A DNA stretch of 64,000 nt from assembly GCA_002286855.1 (NCBI GenBank), contig NRSV01000002.1, forward strand, positions 740,152-804,151, read 5' to 3'. This DNA is from Bipolaris cookei (taxonomy: Eukaryota > Ascomycota > Dothideomycetes > Pleosporales > Pleosporaceae). A program made the position numbers and the translations under genes. Positions 33,770 to 43,809 of the stretch are shown piece by piece (position 1 is the stretch's first letter; each line of letters starts with the position of its first letter). The notes under the pieces are model-generated. The model worked only from the letters and a program-made list of their open reading frames with translations. It made no database searches and was not told the origin of the DNA.

Positions 33770-36700
33770 CTATTGGGAATTCCAGAGCGGCAGTGCTCTG
33801 CGGTCATAACGTCCCCAGGGCTTTGTTAGTACAGGTAGTAAAATCCTCTTCTTTCCAAGGCCCTTCAAAGCGGCGGGCTTTTTCTTCTTTTCGACGTCTG
33901 GATCGTAGTAGTGAGAAGCTGTGACCGGGACCTTGAACTCTTGCGTACTCAGGGGAAGTGTGTATTTGAAGTTGCCTCTGACAATCAGCTCAAAGGGATG
34001 TTGGAGGACTTCTTCCCAGCGTTCACTCCCTCCTGCTTCAGTCTTGTTTCCTGGATGCCCTAGTCGAAGTTCACCAATGGACTCTGCGCGATGCCGCTGG
34101 AAAAACGAGCCCTCAAAAGTCAAGGGCGAGTCAAAACGGGCAACGCGGCCAAGCAACATGGTGCGAGGCTCGCCTTCAATGGGATCGGTTCCTTCATCAA
34201 CTCCGGTGGTGCGGACAACAGTGTCCACATGGTGGGACTGGTCTTGAATGGGTTGCCATTTCTCCAAGTCGTCAGGCGGCCCGTTGCCATGTTCACGCCA
34301 CCATGTATCAGAGCCGACATGCTTGCTCTTAGCAAACACAGAAACGTCCATATCAGCAACAGTGACTCCAATGATGTTAGGATTGACTGCGTCGACAATG
34401 AGATCCAGAATAACCTCCTCTTGACTTGCCACGACGTTTTGAATGTCGCGTACCACAAGACTTGTGAGAGGCTTCGTGGTCGCAAAGACAAGTCCAACGG
34501 CGCAAAAGACGACAACCAAGAGCAGGATAGAAAGGACCAAACATCCAGCAAAGCGTCGGCACCATCCGCCGTCGCGGTGATGCCGGCGTTCCAAGTGGCG
34601 TACGTTGGCACTGTGCCTTTGGCGAGGGGTCCGGGCTCGTGGGCTTCGGCCAGAGATAAGTGGTGTGCGTTCGTCATCAGCCGCATTCTCAGCGTCAATG
34701 TCGTATGCAGCCGAGTACTCTCCATTCTTCTTGGAGCTGTTACTGTGTCCGTTGCCAACATTGAAGGTGTGGAAGCGAGGGCTGTTAGGTTGCGATGTGT
34801 TTCTCGAGGTCGGTCCACGGTTGCGCGAAGACTGAGGCATCGACGAGTCACTGTCCATGACCAAGTGGTTTAATCCACCTCGGCCCTGGCTATATCGACC
34901 GCCGATGTGATGGTGGTGGCTGCCTCCGCCAGCCCGCCCAGAGCCTGAGCGGACAGTACCTTCGCCTCGATCGTCTCCATCGATACTAGGATAAATGTGT
35001 GGATTAGTAAATTTAAATTTAGTGCTGCTCTTCTTGCTCGGATGCTTTTGATTATCGCGGAACTGGAGTTGTGGATTTGTGAGGCTTGCTAGTGATGTCA
35101 TGCTTGGCGTACGTGAGTGGTGTCCCCGGCTGCGATGAGGTGGGTCGGGGGGATTCGACTCGTAGATGAAGGTGGCATCAGAGTCTGAGGAGTCGGCCTC
35201 ATCGACTGCACTGGCCACCTTTTGTTCGAAAACGTCCGCCTTGGAGGAAGCTGTGCGATAGCTGGCGTTAGTGCTTGAATAAAAATAGCTAAGATGGGGA
35301 GGACGAGAAGAAGAAGACATGCGCATTTCCGGGCTTGGGGGAGACAAGGCCAACAGAGAGCGACGGTCATCGTACGAAGGGTATGAGATGAGGCTGCCTA
35401 GAGACGAGGGTGTGTTGGAGAGCACACCAGAGTCGGGCCGAGAGTGGGTATGGTGAGGGTACGAAATGTGTTGCAACCTACCGGTGCCAGCATTGATGGA
35501 CGCGGCTTTTCGCTTGGGGGGTTTCTTCTCCTTCTTTGGACGTATAGTTTCATTACTAGGCTTCAGACGAATGCCACCGTCGGCACGACCTGAGGCGGAA
35601 CGGTCCTGGTTCACAATCGACGCCTGTGCAACCGAGGGCACGGTCTCGGTTTCGACCGTCATGTTGCGTAGCGGCGGATCGCGTGCGCGTGTTGACATGG
35701 AGGACAGCGACGGCTTTGCAGAGACGGAATGCTGGGGCCACTGGGCAAAAGTCGAGCGCTGCTCCTGCATCTTGCCCTTTTTAGCGCTTCTTGACGCGCT
35801 GTCACTGCCGCTTTCAGTGTGCTTGGAGTGGTCGTGCTTGAAGGAGTCGTGCTTTGAGCTGAGGTCTTCGGTGACTTTGGACGAGTTGACGTCATTTCGA
35901 TCCGTGTCGGATTTGTGGGTGACGAACGAAGAAACAAAACTAGAATGCGTTAACAAAGTTTGCGGATGGTAACGGAAATTGGGTCGGCGACTAGTCTAAC
36001 GTGCGTCGCGATGACAAACAGTGGGGCCGTTGCGGGGAAAAGCGTACCTTTGCGGCTCTAGACCATGAAATCCGGTTGTGGCAGGCAAGCTAGACTCTTG
36101 GACGGTTTCGAGCTTGGGAGGCTGGCCGCTTGATCCGCGAGCAGGGGGGGCCTTTATGGTCTGCGTCGGCTCATCTGGCTCGCTCGCAGTGCCGTTCTCG
36201 GGTACGGCCAGACGGGGCGGCGAGGCGGGCGACGAGCTCTGGACGATGATGGCAGGCGTCGACTGCGTCTCTGGCCTCTTGATTTGCGAGCGCAGTGAGT
36301 TTCTCCGAGGGTGCGAGAACCTGTCGTCAGAGGGCGGTGGTGATTTGAGCCGCGGCGAGATGGGCCAATGGGATGTTGCGTCGGCCGAGGCAGGCTTGGA
36401 CGGGGCGGCCTTGATAGAACGCGGTGCGCGTGCAGCGTCGGGCGTGGAGGATTGTGTCGTAGGAGTGATCTCCGGTATGCTTGTGGCCGAGTGAGCACGC
36501 TGCACTGGGCCTGTGGGCGACGGGCCAGGTGTAGTGGAGTTTGCGAGACTTGATGTTCGGCTGGGGCTCGCGTCGGTGCTGCTCTTGCGTGAACGGAAGC
36601 CAGGCCTCACGCCCGGGCCGGCAGGAGCTACGTTGCGCTGGTAAGGGCGGGCAGGCGAGGCTTCGCGTGAGGAGAGTGGTGACGACGACGGGATGGACGG

Positions 36701-37066
36701 GTTGAAAGGGCGCTGGCCCGCCAGCGTATGTTGCCGCATCGAGGGCGTTGAGGTGTTGGCAGCAGCAGTAGTATCAGCAGTAGCAGTGGCAGCGGCAGTA
36801 GCAGGAGCGGTGGCGGCAGCGGTAGAGGCAGAGGCAGACGTGCTGCTGGCGGGGTTGCTGTGGGGCGCGGTGGGCACAGTGGATGCAGTGGGTGGGTTCT
36901 GGTGGTGGTGGTGGTTTGGGAGTTGCAGTGGCTGCTGGCGTGGTGAATGCTGCGTCGACGACGACGTGGACGTGGAGGCGGGTTCAGCAGTCTCGAGGAT
37001 GCCAGAGATGGAGTGGAAGGCGTCGTCGTCGGCAGCAAGCAGAGAGTCGGTGTCGGTATCGGTCAT
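33770..37066 (-). CDS. VAC7: Vac7-type regulator of PI(3,5)P2 synthesis (LEA-like vacuolar membrane protein)
   Basis: Two exons, 37066-36048 and 35939-33770, joined across a 108-nt intron (GTACGC...TAG); 1062 aa. Vac7 activates the Fab1 lipid kinase complex at the vacuole and affects vacuole size and stress response. The long N-terminal half is disordered: Ser/Pro/Thr-rich with Ala/Thr runs from triplet repeats (about 36755-36860), HHHH tracts and many RS/SP sites. A basic stretch (RHLERRHHRDGGWCRR) leads into one transmembrane helix (about residues 805-830, CLVLSILLLVVVFCAVGLVF). The lumenal C-terminal domain (VVRDIQNVVASQEEVILDL, then VNPNIIGVTVADMDVSVFAK) is the conserved LEA-2-like Vac7 domain. 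The identity rests on that domain and the architecture. Confidence 0.87.
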
Positions 37067-40000
37067 GATGGTTGTGATCGAGGACGTGCTTTTGCTTCAA
37101 TGGGCAATAGCACCCGTGGCATCCTGATGCTGAGCTGGCTGGAGCGCGTCACTCGCTGGCGACAGTGGACTGGGGCCTGGATAGCAGCGAGGCCCGGGTT
37201 CAATGGGCGGTCAAAGCAGGCGAGGCGGATGGAACAGAACAGACGGCGTACGCGGCGCGCAGTCGTTGGACAAGAGCGCCGCACCGCCGGCTCTCTTTTC
37301 TTGCAGTCGGGAGCAGGCAGGGCAAATGGGGCGTGCAGGCGGAGGGCGGATGGCGGATGCGGATGGATGGGTGAATGCGACGCTGCTGGTGCCAACGCCC
37401 ACGCCAGATCCAGGCACGAACCGAAACCTGCCAGCGCATCGCCCCCAGCGCGGGCTGCCCACTGCTGGATAGTACTACATAGTACATAGTACATGCTACG
37501 TGCTACACGCTACATACATACTTAGACACACGCATGTACGTACAATCGCCTGTGGCAACAACAATAATCTCCCGCCGCGGCCCTGTCAGCTGAGCTCAGC
37601 CGTCCGTTTGCCCACACGGAGGGTGGGAGTGGGAGCAGCTTCTGTCACTCCATGGCCGCCAGAGGCTCACAGCAACAGCAACCTTGACCCCCTCGCGCTC
37701 GCCCACGGTAAGGGCAGAGAAAAAGCAGGCACTACGAGCCCTCTGGCAGTTCGAGTGGCGCCCAGCCAGACACACGGTACGTCAGGCTCGCTAGTGCGCC
37801 ATCACCACCTCTCCACGCCTCTAGCCTGCACACAGCACCACGCATCCAGACATAGTCGTATGTACATACGAGACGCTGCATGCAACAACGACGACTGAGA
37901 CGCCTCCACGTGCGGGCATCCCCACCCCACGCCCACGCACCATATGAAGTCTCTGCAGTCTGACACTCTGCTTGCTGCCGCTGCGTGCCCGAGGGCCGGC
38001 TCGTCCTCACCTCAGACGGGCGCTGCATCTGGGCGAATCAGCTCCCCTCGCCTTCACTCGTGTGCGGTACTACCACACTCTGCTCTCCCTCGGAACCACC
38101 GCAGTCAACAAAAGCAGCGTGCGCTAGTCTCGACCAAACGCTGCCCGCCATGTCCGTTGCATGTCTTGCAAACCATGGTTTGCTCGTCGGAGCCGCATCG
38201 AAATCATCGTGGGCGGTGTGGTTGCCTGCGCAACAACAGACAACATGACTAGTAGCTTGGTCGACTTTGCAGCCTCACAATGCGCTGCCCCACTCGCTGT
38301 GATAACGCCATACCCGACTATCCAGGACATTGCGCCCATGTATCCAGACCATGTCCATGTCCTGCTCGGTCTCGGGCCTGTACGACTCATTCGGACCATC
38401 TTGCACTGTTTGTATTGCTGATCAGCACTTGAGAAACTCCAGAGCACAAACTAGCCACATGGAGCCATTTCCAAACACAGAAATCCCACTTTGATCCCCC
38501 ATCCGCCATGTCTTCTTTTGGGCAAACATAACTCAGCCACTCGCCCCTCCTAGCACCGCCTGCATCTTTCCTTCTCTCGTCTACATGCCCGTAATTGGCC
38601 TCATCTCATCATCGTATCGTCACCAACAATACTCTCCCGAATACCGAGTACCAGCCCCCAACCTGCCAAGTCATCGTGAGCGCTTTTTAGACGGGGCTGT
38701 TGTAGCTGCTCGAAATAGTCTCATTGTACGCTGATATTGTCAGCAACTGGTCGAGACCCCGCGTGCACAGCCGCCTTGCGTGTGTGCATTGAAAGACGGC
38801 ACCTGGTGGACAAAATGCCGGGACTCCAGACAGGCCACCCTACTAGTACCAAAATCGATGACGCACCAGAAAGTTAGCAACTCCAGGCCGTCATAGCACC
38901 ACCATGAGAATATTGCAACAGTATTTATTTTTTTGCTCTTTTCTTCTTTGCTGTGTTCCAAAGCAATATCTATGAGCTCAAAAAAAAGCTCAAAAAGGCG
39001 CGGGTAAATAGTCCCGTTGACTATACACAGTATGAAGTACAAGCCATTTTGGAGTCCCGGGAATTTTGTCCACCGCGTGGACGGGTAGAGACAAGGTAAC
39101 TCTAGTTCACATTTCTGAATCGTCATCACAGCGCCACCACCAAGTTCAGTACCTTTTAATATGCAACCCATGAAACAATCCCAATCTGTTTGTCAATGTT
39201 TCCTGTTCGGATACTGGCGGGGCATCACGTGACGCTAGTCGGTCGCCCTTTCCACATCTCCAAACCCCATCCAGCCACAAGGCACGCAATGAAATCGTCG
39301 CCTCAGCCTCCCATTGCTTCTCATACCTCTCTGCTCTTTCTGATTTCCACCCCTTTCACAGCAGGTGTGCTGTGCTCCCTCTCCATAACCTCCCTCTTGC
39401 ACTTGAACAACCACTCCTTGTCTTCCCCGCTCCTACTCCACCACCCCGCTCATCTCTCACTATTCTGCATGAACACTCCCTCCTCTCATACCCTCCACTA
39501 CAACGGCATAAACGTGTTTCTCATCCTGCCGTCTATCTTTCTCCTACCGTCTTTCCATACACCCATCGGCATAAACACATTCAATTTCCACCTGACACAC
39601 GCTTGCCCTGCACCTTGGTTGACATCCCTCCACGCCAACCTAATCCAACCAATCACAGCCACCGCAATGTTTCATACCACAGAGGCAAAAGTAACTACGC
39701 CTCTTGTTTCTCCATGTATGTGTCGCGACATGCCATGACCTCACTCAAAACCATAATCGACCTCATTTCCCAGTGGGGCTGAGTATACAAGCGAATAAAG
39801 TTTCCACCTTCCCGAGTAATGTTTCTGTGGCTTGAAACTTCGAAATAAAATATCAACGGGACAGGGTGTACGTAAGTATGTACGAGCAAAGCACTGGGAT
39901 GTAGGGGTCGGGAAATACTCTGTCATCGAAGCAAGTGTGAATATGGCCTCGGTGTTTGAAGTACAGAAAGACAGGTGAGATAAGATATAAACACTAGGAT

Positions 40001-40077
40001 CGGTTCCTGAATTGCTTTTGCCTTGGTTATCTTTCTCTACACTCGTTTGCCCTTTTTCTTTTTGCTACTTCATCACT
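37067..40077. other. Long intergenic region upstream of VAC7
   Basis: 3.0 kb between the divergent VAC7 and 40078 genes, the longest gap in the core part. Pyrimidine-rich and CA-rich tracts; many short frames on both strands (up to 182 codons at 39190-39738) are low-complexity and unsupported. A repeated TACATAG/TACATGCTACGTGCTACA stretch is at 37474-37520. I see no RNA gene or transposon. It may hold a long VAC7 5' UTR. Confidence 0.45.
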
Positions 40078-41307
40078 ATGCCGTCCTTTAGTTTCTGGAA
40101 GAGCTCCAGGACAGAGGAGCCGTCACGTGAACCACTACTTGCTACACATACAACATGCGATGAAGTCGACATTCCCGATATCATCCTACCAAAGAACCTA
40201 GATCTCGATCCAGGAAAAGAGGATTCGGGTGTTTTTCTTTTTGATGAATTAGATCTTCAGCCACCAACGTTGTGTCCCCCACAGGCGACGACGGGGGCTG
40301 ATGGTACGTGCACAAGAGAGACATTCGTTTCACCGGTACCTGAAAAGGCTGCTGAACGGATCGACTCACCCCTAGAGGGTTTGGTAGAGCAATCGCCTCT
40401 TCGGCCTCGGATCCCCGAACAATGCGTGCTCAGCGAGACTGCTCCCGAGGACCCTCCCATGGTTGCAATGGATGTATCCACAACAACGCCAAAAGAAAAC
40501 AACTATCATGTCGAAACCTCCAAAAACGACGACCCTATGCCTTCATCTCAACCCACAGCCTCCACTCCATCCATGTCACCAAAGCAGGCCGCCCCGGCTA
40601 AACCAGCCACACACCAACGCAAAACCTCAATAGCGCGTCTCCGCAGACCTGCGGAGCTAAATCTAGCAACAAACACCACTTCATCCTCTCCATCTCAGCC
40701 TTGCTCAGAATTAGAGCAGCGCTACGCCCTGATTCGCAACTCCAAGACGCAATCCAAGGCCGCGCTACGCTCCCCTACCGCCCTCCTGGAGGAACGTCTC
40801 AACTTATCCCCCAAGAAAACCCCAGGAAGCGAGAACAAAGTCCGAATCTTCACTCCTCCGCAAACCCCAGAAGATGGATGCTGGATTCCCGGTCCAGGTG
40901 TCGCTACCAACCCCTTCACAAGCTCCTCAATACGTGCATGCACAGAAAAGACCCGACGACCAGCATGGTGGTGCAAGTTTGACAAACTAGTCGTCTTTGA
41001 CGGCATAGACCAACATGCATCGGGCGAGATGACGATTCGCACCAGGACGAGCAAAGGATTAAGTGTTGCAAGGCGAAGAGGCGATCTGGAATCCATTGTC
41101 ATCCCGTTAGATTGCAGCCACTGCCAGGAAATGCTGAACCGACATGAGTGGAAGTACGACATGCGCGTCTGCAAAAGGAGCGTGTGCTGGGATTGCAAAG
41201 AGAGGTGTAAGTGGGAAGCTGAAGAAGAGAAGAGGGTGAAGAGTGCACAGAAAGCAGGCAAGGCAGAGGGAAACAGGTTCCGTGCGGATAGTGTGTTGCA
41301 GGAGTAG
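40078..41307 (+). CDS. Hypothetical protein with C-terminal Cys-rich (zinc-binding-like) motif, 409 aa
   Basis: Single exon from ATG 40078 (MPSFSFWKSSRTEEPS); the frame reaches back to 40012 without an ATG. The first 280 residues are disordered and Ser/Pro-rich. The C-terminal 120 residues look folded: RPAWWCKFDKLVVFDG, MTIRTRTSKGLSVARR, then LDCSHCQEMLNRHEW and VCKRSVCWDCKERCKWE. Spacings CxxC...CxxxxCxxCxxxC suggest a small zinc-binding module, though no named family comes to mind. The gene ends 135 bp before the convergent next gene. A TATA-like TATAAA is about 90 bp upstream. Confidence 0.75.
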   Translation: MPSFSFWKSSRTEEPSREPLLATHTTCDEVDIPDIILPKNLDLDPGKEDSGVFLFDELDLQPPTLCPPQATTGADGTCTRETFVSPVPEKAAERIDSPLEGLVEQSPLRPRIPEQCVLSETAPEDPPMVAMDVSTTTPKENNYHVETSKNDDPMPSSQPTASTPSMSPKQAAPAKPATHQRKTSIARLRRPAELNLATNTTSSSPSQPCSELEQRYALIRNSKTQSKAALRSPTALLEERLNLSPKKTPGSENKVRIFTPPQTPEDGCWIPGPGVATNPFTSSSIRACTEKTRRPAWWCKFDKLVVFDGIDQHASGEMTIRTRTSKGLSVARRRGDLESIVIPLDCSHCQEMLNRHEWKYDMRVCKRSVCWDCKERCKWEAEEEKRVKSAQKAGKAEGNRFRADSVLQE

Positions 41308-41441
41308 TTGTGTGCAAAAGATATGAGAATGAGATATACCCCAATCGGCTCGATATCTTTCCAAGTAACTGCTTTGAACATGAATAAGACTCTAGAATAT
41401 CGTACAACACAAGCAACCAAGCCTCTTTCTCATGCCACATC

Positions 41442-42158
41442 CTAATCCAAATCCATCGCATCCTCCATAAACTCATACGGCACCTCCTCAACCTCCATTC
41501 CCTCCCCCTCATACCCTCCCTCCTCTCCACCCCCCTCACCCCCCTGATACTCCATCGCCACGCTCCTCGCCTCCTCACACCCCCCCAAAATCCCCCTCAA
41601 CATCCCCTCAATCCCCAACTCCTGTAACCTCACCCTCCCCTTCTCCTCTTTACAATCCGCATCCTTCCACATATTCCTACACTCCTTCGCCCTACCCAAT
41701 TGCATCCTTACCTCTCCTTCCCCCAGACTCCGCTTAAACGGTCCCTCCGGATCATCCAGGGCTTCCAGCAGGTTAGCGTGGAACGCGTGGTCCGCCATGG
41801 GCCGCGTGCGGTGTAACGAAGGGTTTGTTTCGTAGCGCAGGTAGTTGAAGTTTTGACGTTGGTGGGGGGTCAGGGAGGAGGAGATGGAGATGTGGAATAA
41901 GGAGAGGAGGGAGAGGATATAGCGTTCTAAGAGCGTGTAGAATTCGAAGAAGTCGAGTTGGAACATGGAAGGGGTGTGGGAGTTGTTTTGTTGCATGAGG
42001 TCCAGGGTTCGGAGGTAGGATAGCATGAGGAGTTCTGCTTTCCATTGGAGACGCACGAGGAGGCGGGTTATGCGGTCCTTGTCTTTTTTGAGTTTCTCAG
42101 ATTTGGACTCCGCGAGTTTTTCGGCGGGGGTTTTGGGCGCGTATTTTGAGTTGTTCAT
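41442..42158 (-). CDS. Conserved-looking fungal protein of unknown function, 238 aa
   Basis: Single exon, ATG 42158 to TAG 41442. Highly charged N-terminus (PKTPAEKLAESKSEKLKKDK) followed by helical segments: ITRLLVRLQWKAELLMLSYL, and LDFFEFYTLLERYILSLLSL with FHISIS. The C-terminus is acidic and Gly/Glu-rich. The pattern suggests an all-helical soluble protein, perhaps a complex subunit; I cannot name the family. The coding strand is C-rich in the first half and G-rich in the second, the clearest example of the strand switch reported in the findings. Confidence 0.72.
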   Translation of the reverse strand: MNNSKYAPKTPAEKLAESKSEKLKKDKDRITRLLVRLQWKAELLMLSYLRTLDLMQQNNSHTPSMFQLDFFEFYTLLERYILSLLSLFHISISSSLTPHQRQNFNYLRYETNPSLHRTRPMADHAFHANLLEALDDPEGPFKRSLGEGEVRMQLGRAKECRNMWKDADCKEEKGRVRLQELGIEGMLRGILGGCEEARSVAMEYQGGEGGGEEGGYEGEGMEVEEVPYEFMEDAMDLD

Positions 42159-43809
42159 GGTAGCTAGGGCGGACTTGGGTAGTTATGTGAAGATATCCTG
42201 CTAGTAGTGGTGATGGTGATAGTGGGGGAGGGGCGTTCCGGGTTGGAGCTGTACCTACAGCGCAGCGGTTGGGGAATTGCTTGTATTTTTTAAGTATATA
42301 ACAGGTTGCGCGATGGATTTTTAAAGGTAAACATAGCTATTTGGCCAAGTATTGTGTGTTATAAACGTAAAAGTGAGCGCGTGCTGTTACCGGCGTTGTG
42401 AAGTTATTCGCGCCGAGACGTTTCCTTTGCGACTGACTCAGCGCATCCTTTCACACCACATACTAACCGGAAGAATTCGTGATTGTGAGTGCTTCCTAAT
42501 CGGGTATCATTCGTGAATGTCCGAAGCTTCTGGGCTGTTTGAGGACTGATGGATGCTTTCACCGTGTTGGTGAGTGGTAGCATGTGGCTGCCTGTAGCCG
42601 ATTCCTAAAGTAGTCTAAGTCCCACCTTCTACCTACTGGCGGGCCGATAGGTAAATGGAACATAGGTATGTAGGAGTATAGAAACTTGATGAAATCAAGC
42701 AGACCGACATCATTCAATGCTACTTGTTCAATAAAGGGGCAGATATGTATGAGGCGAATAGCTTCAGACGGACGTTTCATCTCGGGAATCGTGTAGTTTA
42801 TATACATTATCATACCGTTCCAGAAAGTTCACATGGACAGCCTCCCTCTACTTCGCTCAAACCCCCCATAATCATGCGCATGCAAACAACAAACTCGCTA
42901 CCCCTATAGCCTCACCACATCTTCTAAACTACTAGGTCTCCATAACTTATCATCCTCCATCGAATCTCTCCACAAAGAATCTCTCCCTCCCCTCCGTAGC
43001 ACCGTCTTCTCCACCGTCGTCTCCAACGTCGAAGTATGGCTCTCACGCATCGCATACTACGCACCCGGATCTGCAGATAGAAGACAGTGTATGCAGTTAG
43101 GAGAGAAAGTTAAGCCAGGCTGATTGCTTCCACGCACATGCCAGTATTACCTGAAAGCAATGGGTTGGTGGAGGAAGATCAAGATTCAGTGAGCACCAGA
43201 CTATGACGAGGAAGAGAAACAAACTACGATTTGGAGTTTTGGAGAAAGGAATGAGGGGGATGGACATAATGCTGCTGCGCCAGAGATGGCGTTAAAGGTT
43301 CGAAAGTCGGAAGTATTGGATGGGCAGAGGAGATGCGCGGAGTACAAGTATTAGTATAGAATTCTGGATAATTAGAATTGTTATCCGCGTGATAGGTTAT
43401 AGGTGTCTGAGAACATGCTGTCTTGTCGTGTTGATATGCTGCTCATTTTGAGGTGTTTAGAGATTTGTACACGTATGAACAGTCATTGCAGTATGAAATT
43501 AAACAGTGTTCATTCATGTGACCAAGAATGTATTGAGAGGTACCAGTCAATTAATCAAGACATGTAAAGAGTCTTGCAAGGACTAGACACATGTAACATG
43601 GCACGCTGTATGAGACTTCAAACAGGCCAACACAATATAAACGTATATTGAGCTTCTGAAAACATGGATATCATGATCATCTATTCAAACGTAAAATAGC
43701 AACCAGACGACATGCTACATTGCACCAAATTTTCCATCACATCATCATGCTGTGAGACAGTGTCAGCCATAGAATCGCAACACAGAATCCCAGTACTATG
43801 CTCAAAAGC
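42159..43809. other. Intergenic region with a gene relic
   Basis: 1.65 kb between the unknown gene and the 3' end of MCM4. It is AT-rich in the right half; the left half includes the promoter of the 42158 gene. Apart from the relic at 42880-43354 nothing is supportable. Confidence 0.4.
42880..43354 (+). pseudogene. Possible relic gene of unknown type
   Basis: One frame encodes a protein-like segment (KLLGLHNLSSSIESLHKE, then TVFSTVVSNVEVWLSRIAYY) up to TGA 43121. A second (YYLKAMGWWRKIKIQ, then APDYDEEEKQTTIWSFGERN) ends at TAG 43352 and is broken by TGA at 43190. A GTTAAG...CAG pair would join them in phase but is only 36 nt. No start codon is visible. Either a decayed gene or a gene with unusual introns. 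Confidence 0.3.

Noticed and set aside
34120..34851. 243-codon minus frame inside VAC7
   Set aside because: Shadow of the VAC7 coding sequence in another phase on the same strand.
37474..37520. Short tandem TACATAG/TACATGCTACGTGCTACA units as a CRISPR-like or satellite array
   Set aside because: Fewer than four irregular units; simple-sequence drift is enough.
39190..39738. 182-codon plus-strand frame, Leu/Ser/His-rich
   Set aside because: Low-complexity translation of a C/T-rich tract, with no domain, splice or codon support; overlaps another frame of equal quality.
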